A DNA stretch of 64,000 bases from Cinclus cinclus. Taxonomy: Eukaryota; Chordata; Aves; Passeriformes; Cinclidae. Shown piece by piece: positions 48,177 to 58,507 of the stretch (its first letter is position 1; each line of letters starts with the position of its first letter). The notes under the pieces are model-generated. The model worked only from the letters and a program-made list of their open reading frames with translations. It ran no database searches and had not been told where the DNA came from. A program made the position numbers and the translations under genes. The stretch lies in NCBI RefSeq assembly GCF_963662255.1, contig NC_085046.1:100457324-100521323 (forward strand). The letters run 5' to 3'.

Positions 48177-50836
48177 TGTAATTCACTCATAAAGCCAAAA
48201 ACTCTTTTTGAAGGGTAAATTTGTTTAGGAAAAAGGAAGTCATAAACATCAAAATTTCCAACTCACTGAAGATAAAAACATCTCTGCTATGTATGTATCC
48301 CCATTTAAAATGGATACCTGATCAACCTTATATGAGATCACTTTTAATGAGAATCCAATTTAAAATATGTAGTCACTGAATGATTTTATGAAGCTAATAC
48401 TTTCAAGGTCTCCAACACAAAACTCAAAAAATCACTTAGGAAGATATGCTTGGATGAAATTTATGTGATGGCAATGACTTGAGTCAACATCAGCTTTGCT
48501 CAGTGTGAATCTCTCCACTTTGTTGGTGTTCTCATTTTGGAAGCATGCTCCTAAAGCACATGAAGAATACACAGACTGTGCTACAGGTGACAACTCACAC
48601 ATCTCTCCTGATATTCGAGGATACAGTGCAGCTGCTCAGTCAGTATTTATTCTGATTATTTATTCTTCATTTAAAACAGCTTTAAACCAAATGTTGCAGG
48701 CACTCATCTGGACAAATGTTTTTATCTGTTGGGATTAATAGATACTTTTCCCTTGATTTTTCTGGGAGGCAGGTCAGAGCTGGCATGTTTGGGAGGGCAG
48801 CTGGCATGTGTTTCTTCCATTGAAAACATATGAATGGGCATGTGAACATAAACAGCTGCTCTGCTTAAGTCCCTTGGACAGTTTCCTTTGAACTATGTCT
48901 GCATTTAAAATCCTTCAACACCTTATTATTAGGTGTTGCCCTTCAATAGAATAAACCCAGCCCTTGAGATCTAAAATGACACATGCATGAAGCATTGTAG
49001 CACACAGAAAGGTCAACTGCAAAACTGTCTTGTCTACTTGCTGCCATCTTCCCATATTTCAGCACCAAAACCTCATTGATAGAACAGCCTGGCCATATCC
49101 CATGTTTGTATGTGCAGAGGGAAACCTCCTCCCTCAAGAGCCCCTCAGTTTAGTAACCCCAAGGTTCACCTGAGCTCCTATGCTGCTGAATCATACCTCC
49201 AGGGCAGACCTCCTGTCCCATATCATAAACCATGCACCATCCAGACAGCCCTTCAGGCTTTCTCTGGAGGGCCTTGTGTGCCTTTGTGCACACATAGAAA
49301 TAATGAAGTGCCTTGTAAGGGGTTCTGGCCAAGTGAAGTGGTGGGACAGAGGTGCCCCTGCCATTGAGGTGGTTCTTAGGGAAAATATTTCGCAATACCT
49401 TTAGTATCTTGATGATTCTTTTCTTCTCTTCAAAGGCCAAGGTATGCTTTTAGCCTCAGTCAAAAAAGCCATTCTGTCAAAAAAGATCATCAGTGAGAGT
49501 AGGCCTAAGAATAACTGCTTCTTCTCTCCACGTATTTTTGCTCTTTCCTCCCCCTTTTCCTAAAGGCAGTAGTTGCAGACTGTAACTTCATGCCAGCAGA
49601 TTTTTTTCCTCACTTCAAGCTAGCAAGACCAGAGGAACGTGGAAAATGCCATTGCCCTTCCTTTCTGACCTCTTTCCCAATTCTCTGTGCCCCTGGACAA
49701 ACATCATTCTTGCCAAGGAAGCAAATCCCCTGATGCCACTGCTCAGGTGTAATACAAATGGAGTCGAAGAAAAGTAGAGTGTAAATCCCGAATTTGGGGG
49801 TCTTTTCTTCTTTCCTTCTATCTGAGCCACTCAGGCAGGTCACTGCACGTGTTAAAACATCAGGCCACTCAACTAATTTCATTGACATCTGTGTTTGTCA
49901 AAGATTTTTACAGGAGAAATAGTCTTTTTACCTACCATATGTCATCAATGTATTTGCTTCTTTCCTGTTGCTCTGTTAAATGCTTGTATTTAATTATGTA
50001 CTTTCTTTCTCATAACTCATCCAGTTCTTATTTTCTCCAGTTATACATAAATGCTCAATGTATTGCGTATGTCTCTGGTGTCCTGTTGTATTTGATAAGT
50101 GAAAGGAGATAAGGTTTTATTATATCTGTTCTTTATTTCAACATGCACATGTTACCAATTTTGATTTTTTTTTAAGCTGTGATTGAAATAAATGAAATCT
50201 TCTGGAAAGAATCATCAGGGATTCCTAGTAAATATCAAAATAAAAGCCATTCCATGCAGAGCAGGTTATATTTGGCATGCCTTTACTGGCTAAGTAACAT
50301 ATCCGATTTGGCTCTGTGGTTTGGAAAGAGGATTAGCCAATGTCTGACAGCTTTTTTTTCTATTTGTGGCATATGAGCTTACTCAGTTTTAAGGGCTCAT
50401 TTAGGAAATTGGCTTGGTACCTGTGTAGAAAGACTCAGCACAGTATATCAATAAAAAAAATAGAATTGGTACAGAGGAGGTCCCTTCCCAAAACATCCTT
50501 GTGGAATCTGGAAATTTCAGGGGTAAACAAACAAAACAAAACCTCCTCCCACGTAGATGTCCATTCCCCTGGAAAGCATGTAGAGCACTATTTTGGTTCC
50601 AGAAATAGTGAATAGATGGCCTTCTGCAGCCCCTCTATGAAATTGACTGTGACCAACCTGTGCATAAAAATGTGTTTCTGTGGTGACTCTAAAACAAATC
50701 CTTATCTTCTCTCTGAACCTTTTTTTCTCTGTGTCAGTGTTTAGCTGCATGGCGAGCATATTTGTGTACTGAACCATGTGTACCGTAACACCATTTGTAT
50801 TTAACACTGTCTCTATAACTGTTTGCGCTGCTGTAG

Positions 50837-51004
50837 CTGCTACACTGAAGCAACCATGCTGTTCTCAAGGCAGTCAACCCTTGATGATTTAGATGGACCA
50901 GACTCTGTTCCTAAAACAAGTGAGCGCGCTCGACCTAGGCTTCGTAAAATGCAGAGCATGGATATGTCCTCCTCATCAGCTGACAGTGGCAGTATAGTGT
51001 CAAG
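50837..51004 (+). CDS. PIEZO2: PIEZO2 exon 21: probable cassette exon in cytoplasmic loop
   Basis: 168 nt, phase 2 at both ends, so it can be included or skipped in frame. It encodes CYTEATMLFSRQSTLDDLDG, then PDSVPKTSERARPRLRKMQS and a Ser-rich MDMSSSSADSGSIVS end. Mammalian PIEZO2 has an isoform carrying the same exon. Its acceptor has a poor pyrimidine tract (GTTTGCGCTGCTGTAG) and its donor GTGCTT is weak, as expected for regulated splicing. Its start echoes the start of exon 22 and its end echoes the end of exon 20. Confidence 0.9.
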
Positions 51005-53395
51005 GTGCTTAACTCATGCATGCTTTGTTCTCTCATTTACCCATGCCATTATTCTGACTGCAGTGTACATGGATCTGTGTTTGCAGACACGTGGTGTGCA
51101 GAGTGGTTTGCATGGTTGCAGGAAGCTTTACTCCCTCCTGTGTCATGGCACGGTTCTGAGATTCAGAGTCAGGATCATGATCTAGGATTCATTTGCTGTT
51201 TCACTTCTTGTTCTGTTTTTTGGGTTTGTTTTCATCCTCAGTTCATTTTTTTTTTTAGAAATTGTTCCATAACATTATGCTGGATGTATAAAAACAGGCT
51301 AAAGTCTGTATTCAGCTAAAAATCATCTTATTTTCGGAGTTACTGAGTTGATGCTTGTTCTTAAATTGGAAGCTGGAAGCTAAGTTTCTCAGCTAATCAG
51401 TTATCCTAAATACAGACTGAGATGTCTGTATTTTAGAAACTAAGGCACCATTGTGCCAGTTTTTCAATTTTTATTTTTCTTTATATAGGAAAGATTTTAA
51501 AATATGTTTTGATTACTTTACCATTCATTTACAGTAAGGTGTTAGAATTAAGAAAGGGAAAATAGCCATGAAAAAGCATCAAATAATATTAATATCCAGT
51601 GCAAGGGAAAACTATTCAGAACTGTTCAGAACTGTTCATTCACTTTTTAGCAGGTAAAACCCAGGGATTTACATGACATTGGGAAGCAGTGTTTCAACCA
51701 TTTAATAAATACTATAAATCTGATATTTTATGTAATTTTGCATCATTGTTTTTCAGTTTTGAATGTGTTTGACATTTTTTTTTTACTTAATCAGTTTTGA
51801 AGTTATGGGATTCTATGATTTTGTACATTTTTGCCAGGATGAGTCCTACTGTGAATCATCCAAACACACATCATCATAAGTGTTACATGGTCTAATTAAA
51901 ACTCTGCTACAAATAACATGATCTAACATAGCCACAATAAGTTTGGTAACAGTGTAAAAGGAAAGAAAAAGAAATTTAATTTTTAATTTTGGAAGAAGAG
52001 GATAGTGTCAGTTGGCTTTGCCAATGCAAATTTTCTCTAAAAGGTTATAGTTTATGTGAAAATACAGCCCCATTAATTTCATAGGAGCTATGTGAAGTCT
52101 TGTTTTGCCTCTGTTGAGATACAGGGCTGTGCAGCCAACAAAGACACTGAGTTGGTGCCTGTTGTCTAACCGGTGAAGAAGGAGTGAAATGAGACTAAAA
52201 TGAGAAAGAGGGAAGTTCAAGGGGAGAAGTAAAAAAATACTTGAGAGGGAAGGCCACAAATGTAATCAGAGGGCTGGAGCACCCCTCCTATGAAGACAGG
52301 TTGAGAGGGCTGTTCATCCTGGAGAGGAAAAGGTTACAGGGAAACCACAGAGCAAACTTCCAGTATTTAAAGGATGACTCCAAGAGAGCTGGAGAGGGAC
52401 TTTTTACAGGGCATGGAGTGATAAGACAGGGGGAAATGGCTTTACATTAAAAGAGGGCAAGTTTAGGTTAGGTGTTAGGAAGAAATTCTTCATGCAGAGG
52501 GTGGTGAGACGCTAGAACAGCTTGCCCAGAGAAGTTGTGGATGTTGCATCACTAGAAGTGTTCAAGGTCAGGTTGAATGGGGCTCTGAGGAGCCTGGTCT
52601 AATGGGAGGTGTCCCTTCCCATGGCAGGGAAGCTGGAACTAGATCTCTAAGGTACTTTCCTACCCAAACCATTCTATAAGTCTATGCAACGCCAAGGGTA
52701 AGGAAGGTGAATAAAGCAAAGAACTGATCAGAGTGTATCAGAGAGTCGAATCCAGAAGTAGGTACATACAGAAGTAAAACAGGCAGGTAAAGTAATAGGG
52801 AAGAGCAAGTACTGAAGAACATGGGGCAGTGTAAAGGTAAGCAAGATACCCTGTTACTGGGACAGTTTTGTCATTTGGTTTGTATTTCTTCATGCTAGCA
52901 AGTTACATGTTCTTTTATTTGAATCAAAGTTGATATGTGTGTGTTCAGTTCATGTTCTGGTTGTGTACAACACTCATACAGTTGTTGTTAAAAGCACTGT
53001 GTTTAGAAGGAATCCCATGGCCACCTATCCATCTTAAATAGATGGAATAGCAAGTGTTGACTCTGTTCAGGAATGTTTGAACTGCTTTCAGAAAGATAGT
53101 GTAGATTCTCTTGATAATATTAATTTACCCCTTGCTGGTGTTAAAAGATGGTGCTCTTTTAATCTCTGTCCCTGTGAGTTCAGTGGGATGTCATTCATGG
53201 AACAGATGGACCCAAGTGTTCCATCTGTGTAAGAGGAAATCAGGATGATATCTTTTCTACCAGATCATACAAACTTTGAAGGCCTGTCAATGCAATGAGA
53301 TCGCTCAGCTGTCTGCATAAAGGTACAATTAACAGGCTTTGCTTGATCCTGAGTCTTGTAATACTCAGCTGACTCTCTTCATCCATCTCCAACAG
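51005..53395 (+). other. Intron 21-22
   Basis: It contains a sense CR1 fragment (about 52240-52690) and a short two-copy cagaactgtt repeat (near 51617-51636). Acceptor tract is CATCTCCAACAG. Confidence 0.86.
52240..52690 (+). mobile_element. CR1 LINE 3'-end fragment, sense
   Basis: It reads agggctggagcacccctcct, then ggtgttaggaagaaattctt and ggtggtgagacgctagaaca, ending near tacccaaaccattctataag. A standard CR1 3' UTR in the same orientation as the gene, 5'-truncated. Confidence 0.9.
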
Positions 53396-53785
53396 TGAAC
53401 CCACACAGGTCACCATGCTCTATTCCCGTCAGGGGACCACAGAAACTATTGAGGAGGTAGAAGGGGAGCATGAGGAAGAAGGAGCTCATTCTGCTTCAAG
53501 GTTGGAGGAAGAGGAGGTGGAAGATTATAGCCTGGATTCAGAAGGAGCTGCATATACTCCTGATACCGATGTGCCATTGTACTCCACAGTGGACAGCAAT
53601 GCAGAAGCTCCACCTTCCTATAGCAAAGCTGTCAGCTTTGAACACCTTCCCTTTGGCTCCCCAGATGACTCAGCTGGGAAGAGCCTCATGATGGTGAGCC
53701 CCGAGGACAGTCGGACGGACAAGCTTGACGCAATTCTGCCCCCGCTGACGCACGAGCTAACAGCTAGTGAGCTGCTCCTGAACAA
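53396..53785 (+). CDS. PIEZO2: PIEZO2 exon 22: large acidic/Ser cytoplasmic loop
   Basis: The longest exon here (390 nt, phase 2/phase 2). It starts EPTQVTMLYSRQGTTETIEE and continues into an acidic, variable middle (EHEEEGAHSASRLEEEEVED). The conserved APPSYSKAVSFEHLPFGS follows, then PEDSRTDKLDAILPPLTHEL and TASELLLN. APPSY contains a PPxY motif (53610-53621), of the kind bound by WW domains; this reading is inference. The last Lys codon is split AA|G. Donor is GTAAGA. The middle is where this species differs most from mammals. Confidence 0.97.
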
Positions 53786-55104
53786 GTAAGACTCCTCAAC
53801 CAGGAAAAACTGTTGATCACAACGTGTAAAATTTTATTATTACTTTGGGTTTTTTTCTCAGAACTAGCCTACAAATTCTGATACAGACCTTGTGCTAAGT
53901 TTGGTTTAAGGGAAGAAGCTCATTTCCTGTGCACTTGTTCCAATTAGAAATTTCTGAAGTGACTCAAATTCATCTTGGAAGGCATCTCTGCTTTCTTCCT
54001 AGATGCCATATATAATTCCTCTGATTAGCATTGAATTTGTGCTACAATTGTCTTGGGGTCAAGGGCTTTTCTAAATATTCTTTGTGGAGAGGACTTCTCC
54101 AGGCAGCTGTGATTTCAAATGAGTTTCCTCCAGGGCTATCTGGGAAAACGTTTCTCCTTTAGTTATTTTGGATTACTGTAAGGGAAGCTCTGACCTTTGG
54201 CAGTTTTTTTTTAAGCCAGTGGGAGCTGAGGGTTATGGAGAGACACCACCTTGCTAGGTGCTTTCTCATAAGGGAGAGGGTGTTCCCTTCTTCGCCCCTT
54301 AGACACTGTGCTCAGTAGCATAACCAGCATTGAAGTGGGGATGGTGCCACTGCATATCTTCAGCTGCTCTCTGGCCTGACTCAGCTGGGGAGGGCTTCCC
54401 CAAATGCAGGGGCAAAATCTTAAACCACAGAACTGCCTTTCAGCCTGCCTGCATCTGGAGAGAGAGGGGGTATAGATCTGATCTTGTCTTCTGGCTTTCC
54501 GCAGTAATCTTTGCTTTTAAATAAGATCTTTTCTCAGGCCAGGAAACTTTATGAAAAGCAGAGAGATTATGAATGCATATGAAAGTCACTGTCATTTATA
54601 TGTATTTGAGTCATATAAATAGAAGATTAGACATATCTAATACCCATGGGTATTTTTTATGTTCTAATCTTATGCCCTTGGACAATTCATAACATAGGTC
54701 TCGTGATGTACCTCTGTTTTTTCTCCAAATTCCTATCTGTGGTGATAAATCAGTTGTGAATTCACACCAGTATTGGGTGATTAGCGTGAGATATGTTGGT
54801 TGGGCAGCTGTAGAAAAGCCATGTTTGTTGAAGTGCTTAGGCCAGGCTGATTCTCTTTCTGGGAGATTAAAAACTAAAAAAAACAGCTCAACTGTGCTTC
54901 TAGTTATTTTGCCTGAAGTTCTTGCTTTCTGAGCTTAAAGTCAGGCTATTTGTTTATAATACCAAATCCTCTATTATTTTTTTTTCTTCCCTTGGACTGA
55001 GCAGCAGATTTTAATACTTTTCAAAAGGAAAAATAGTAGCAATTTGAAAAGCAGCTCTTGTGAAGTTCACGTTCAGTTTATTTGTGGTACTCTGCTCCTC
55101 ATAG
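53786..55104 (+). other. Intron 22-23
   Basis: A 1319-bp GT-AG intron. No transposon recognised. Confidence 0.88.
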
Positions 55105-55363
55105 GATGTTTCATGATGATGAGTTGGAAGAGTCAGAGAAGTTCTATGTTGGTCAGCCTCGAGTCTTGCTCCTTATTTATGCTCTGTACAATACACTGGT
55201 GGCCCGGTCAGAAATGGTGTGCTATTTTGTGATCATCCTTAACCACATGATCTCTGCCTCCATGATAACCCTGGTGCTTCCCATCCTTATATTCCTGTGG
55301 GCCATGCTGTCTGTTCCTCGGCCAAGCAAACGCTTCTGGATGACAGCCATTGTCTACACTGAG
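55105..55363 (+). CDS. PIEZO2: PIEZO2 exon 23: blade helices
   Basis: It encodes MFHDDELEESEKFYVGQPRV, a pre-membrane acidic helix. Three hydrophobic segments follow: LLLIYALYNTLVARSEMVCY, FVIILNHMISASMITLVLPI and LIFLWAMLSVPRPSKRFWMT, then AIVYTE. It ends in phase 0 and continues into exon 24 as VAIVIKYFF. Donor is GTATGC. Conservation with PIEZO2 is very high. Confidence 0.98.
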
Positions 55364-55875
55364 GTATGCTGCTGGTTCTGCAAGCCCATGTCTAACACAG
55401 AAATCTGAAGTTGTAGTCTTTGCATGGTCCCTTCACTCATTTTGATCTCTGGGATCTGGCCTGGGCTTTTGGCTCAGTAATACAAGTATTTGCTAAAGTT
55501 CTCAACAATTTTTGTGGTCTGGAAAGAGCTTGTTTGCTATTTCCTTCATTGCAATGAGCAATACACTTTCTGGCATGTAAAGCACTGCTCACAGGAACAG
55601 ACCATTTGCAAACTGTTGCTTTGTAATGGTTAATCAAGAGACAGAATTCACTGCTTGTGGTATCTCAGGTACCACTGGGTATTATCTGTTGGTGAATTTT
55701 GATTGACTTTATTACTGGAGAAATGTGAAGTGTTACTGCTCTGTAGTAATGAGTATGCTTGTTTCTGTTCTCATAAAACTGACAAAATAGTCATATTTTA
55801 TCCCTCTTACTGTCATGAGGATATTATATCTGACATGCTTATAAAACACCCCAAGTGTGTTGTGTTTCCGAACAG
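55364..55875 (+). other. Intron 23-24
   Basis: A 512-bp GT-AG intron, acceptor CCGAACAG. Nothing else recognised. Confidence 0.9.
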
Positions 55876-56058
55876 GTGGCCATTGTCATCAAATACTTCT
55901 TCCAGTTTGGCTTCTTTCCTTGGAATAAACACGTGGATTACACAAAAGATAAACCTTACCATCCACCCAATATTATTGGCATTGAGAAGAAAGAGGGTTA
56001 TGTGCACTATGATCTTGTTCAGCTTCTTGCTTTATTCTTCCACAGATCCATTTTAAAG
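55876..56058 (+). CDS. PIEZO2: PIEZO2 exon 24: helix and PPNIIG loop
   Basis: 61 codons, phase 0 at both ends. It encodes VAIVIKYFFQFGFFPWNKHV, the loop DYTKDKPYHPPNIIGIEKKE, and the helix GYVHYDLVQLLALFFHRSIL with a final K. The KPYHPPNIIG loop and FFHRSILK are PIEZO2 hallmarks. Donor is GTAATC. Confidence 0.98.
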
Positions 56059-56483
56059 GTAATCTGGGTTCAGATAGTTTCTTATTTTATATTTAATTTT
56101 TAATTTTAATTTTTTTAATCACTTTAGTGATATAAAGAAGTCAGTCATTTGGTTATCAGGAAAAATTTCTTCTATGAAAGGGTTATTGAGTATTTGAAGT
56201 GGCTGCCCAGGGAAGTGTTTGAGTCACCATCCCTGGAAGTGTTTAAAGACGTTTAGATGTGGCACTAAGGGACATGGTTTAGTGTAAAATCGGCAGTGCT
56301 GGGTTAACAGTTGAGCTGATGATCTTAAAGAACTTCTGCAACCTAAATGTTTCTATGATATCTCACACAATACATTGAATTTGTGTTCTCCCTTGTGAAC
56401 ATGTGACTGAGCTGAGCAATGCCTGTGATAAACACTGTGACAGAATACAGGCTTGATATGTTCTTTTCTTGTTTTTCTATAAG
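56059..56483 (+). other. Intron 24-25, mostly CR1
   Basis: A 425-bp intron, about half of it a sense CR1 fragment (about 56155-56362) that ends some 120 bp before the acceptor. Confidence 0.88.
56155..56362 (+). mobile_element. CR1 LINE 3'-end fragment, sense
   Basis: It reads ggaaaaatttcttctatgaa, then gtggctgcccagggaagtgt and ccctggaagtgtttaaagac, ending at aacctaaatgtttctatgat. A recognisable but diverged CR1 tail inside a short intron. Confidence 0.85.
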
Positions 56484-56736
56484 TGCCATGGATTGTGGGA
56501 TGAAGATGAGAAAGGAGACAGCTCCAGTAATAAAGAGGATACTGATGATGAGCTCTCTCTGACAGGAGGCAGGAGAAACTCTTCTGCCTCTTTGAAATCT
56601 GTCAATCTTGCCGCATCCGTGGAGTCCATCCACGTCCACTTCCCAGAGCAGCAGACTGCCATCAGAAGGAAAAGTTCTAGCAGCATATCCCAGCTTTCTC
56701 ACAGGTCCAGCTTCTCCTCACACAGATCTAAGAGAG
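56484..56736 (+). CDS. PIEZO2: PIEZO2 exon 25: Ser/acidic cytoplasmic loop
   Basis: It encodes CHGLWDEDEKGDSSSNKEDT, then DDELSLTGGRRNSSASLKSV, NLAASVESIHVHFPEQQTAI and RRKSSSSISQLSHRSSFSSH. CHGLWDED and the NLAASVESIHV stretch are conserved; the remainder is a variable loop. Two RRxS sequences, at 56571-56582 and 56664-56675, fit the PKA consensus. The last codon is split G|GA. Donor is GTAAAT. Confidence 0.97.
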
Positions 56737-57480
56737 GTAAATGTCTTGACATTTCTGGGATTTGATGGACAAATGTTCATTTCCCATAGGATCATGCTAC
56801 TGAAACCTGATTGCTGAGGAGCTCCCAGAGGCTACTGAATGCTGGTGCTTCTCAGTGATGAAGTAGGATATGAACCAACGTATCTTCATGTTTGAATGGA
56901 CTCCAAGCCTTCCTAAGGTTCAAATGGAGAGCCACACTTTGTGATTCATTATGTTTTTTAAATTACATTATCCAAAAGCTGGGAAAGGAATGCTCCATGT
57001 GTGGACTAGATCCAGAAATTCTGGTCCAGCATAATCTCCAGCTAGAGAGAATGCGAAGCACATGTATTTTTCATATCTACATTTGTAGGTACTTGAATTA
57101 AGAAAATGGCTTTATTAGTTATATTGAAACAGATTATATATCCTGTCTTGTAAAAATGGCAGGGTCACTCTAGCCTAAATATATATATAATACCAACTGA
57201 GGTGACTGACTCAGATCAATCAGATACTTGCTTTCATCACTAGTCTGTTTTCTCTTTTTATAGCTATTAATCAAGTTTTGATATGCCAGTAATTTAACCT
57301 TTGCTGAATGCTCTCAATATTTTATCACACTGGGGGAAAAAAAGCAGAAGAATTCATTTCAAAGCTTCTTTCAAATGTGGGAGCCATACGAGATGGAAGT
57401 CACAAGATTTATTAATTTCTAGCTTTAATATTTAAACTTTTCTTTTGATCTGACTTCCCTTTGCCTCCCCTTTTTTCCAG
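56737..57480 (+). other. Intron 25-26
   Basis: A 744-bp GT-AG intron with a strong pyrimidine tract before the acceptor (CCTCCCCTTTTTTCCAG). No repeat except a short TA patch near 57180-57190. Confidence 0.9.
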
Positions 57481-57613
57481 GAAGTACCAGTACACGGAAC
57501 AGCAGTCAGAAGGGAAGCAGTGTGTTAAGCATCAAGCAAAAATCCAGAAAAGAGCTTCTCATGGAAAAATTTCGAGAACAAATGATCAAAGCCAAGGCTT
57601 TTACAATTAAAAA
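57481..57613 (+). CDS. PIEZO2: PIEZO2 exon 26: basic Ser/Thr loop and re-entry helix
   Basis: It encodes (G)STSTRNSSQKGSSVLSIKQK, a Ser-rich basic stretch, then SRKELLMEKFREQMIKAKAF and TIKK, an amphipathic helix leading back to the membrane. Split codons lie at both ends (phase 1 entry, phase 2 exit). Donor is GTGAGC. Confidence 0.96.
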
Positions 57614-58031
57614 GTGAGCAATAGGAGGAGTTATGTGGGTTTGGGGGGAGGTTCCAAACAGTAAAGCAGTAAGCCAGCATTTTAAAAGGGAGCAGGCTGC
57701 TAGTGGTGTTAATTCAAGCATTTGTTGTATACAGATGTCCCACCAGCTGAATATCAGAGCAAGCAGCAGTTGCTCAAATAGCAGCAGCCTGATAAAAAAG
57801 CTAAATATCCCATGTGACCTTGATTGGCTGTGTATATTTCTGCTAAACAAATCCTAATACAGTGGTTTAGAAGCAATCAGAACAAAGGACTGGTGTCTCT
57901 GCAGTCCTGTGAAGGCTGTCAGAGTAGATCTTAGATATCTTTAAAAATATTAATCATACCACACTCAGCCTTTACTTTCTTCACTGCAAGTTATGTGTTA
58001 TTAAATGACATTGTGGTCTGCATTGTTTTAG
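57614..58031 (+). other. Intron 26-27
   Basis: A 418-bp GT-AG intron, acceptor TTGTTTTAG. Nothing else recognised. Confidence 0.9.
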
Positions 58032-58179
58032 GACTCTCCAGGTGTATGTGCCCATCAGACAGTTTTTCTACAATCTTATTCATCCAGACTACAGTGCAGT
58101 GACTGATGTGTACGTGCTGATGTTCCTCGCAGATACAGTGGACTTCATCATCATTGTGTTTGGATTTTGGGCTTTTGGG
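58032..58179 (+). CDS. PIEZO2: PIEZO2 exon 27: last blade unit, first part
   Basis: It encodes TLQVYVPIRQFFYNLIHPDY, then SAVTDVYVLMFLADTVDFII and IVFGFWAFG, a membrane helix. The IHPDYSAVTDVYVLMFLADTV region is nearly invariant in PIEZO2. Phase 2 entry, phase 0 exit. The following intron (58180-58292) is only 113 bp, the shortest in the window. Donor is GTATGT. Confidence 0.98.
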
Positions 58180-58292
58180 GTATGTCACAGAGGCATCTAT
58201 CTGTAAATCCTTAGCAGGATTTACATTTTGTGGATGCTAAACACCATGCAAGTGCCCCTTTTCCTTGACAACCCTTATATTTTGCATTTCAG

Positions 58293-58507
58293 AAACATTC
58301 TGCTGCAGCAGATATCACCTCTTCATTATCAGAGGACCAGGTCCCAGAGGCATTTTTGGTGATGGTGCTCATTCAGTTTGGTACCATGGTGGTAGATCGA
58401 GCATTGTACCTCAAAAAGACTGTCATGGGAAAAGTCATCTTCCAGGTCATCCTTGTTTTTGGAATACATTTCTGGATGTTCTTTATCTTGCCTGGAGTGA
58501 CAGAAAG
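58293..58507 (+). CDS. PIEZO2: PIEZO2 exon 28: last blade unit helices
   Basis: It encodes KHSAAADITSSLSEDQVPEA, then FLVMVLIQFGTMVVDRALYL and KKTVMGKVIFQVILVFGIHF, and ends with WMFFILPGVTE and a split Arg (AG|G). Several membrane helices are present. Mammals carry PG where this species reads PE just before FLVMVLIQ. Donor is GTATAA. Confidence 0.98.

Larger units (their letters stand above)
44880..50836 (+). other. Intron 20-21 (6 kb)
   Basis: It contains a C13/A11 homopolymer junction (48140-48163), a short 15-bp tandem duplication (about 47047-47078) and T-rich runs. The open frames at 45280-45947 and 49110-49888 overlap on both strands and show no family I recognise. No supported additional exon. 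Confidence 0.83.

Noticed and set aside
49110..49888. Cluster of overlapping frames on both strands in the intron between exons 20 and 21
   Set aside because: Frames on both strands overlap without any recognisable domain, and no splice sites give PIEZO2-compatible phases.
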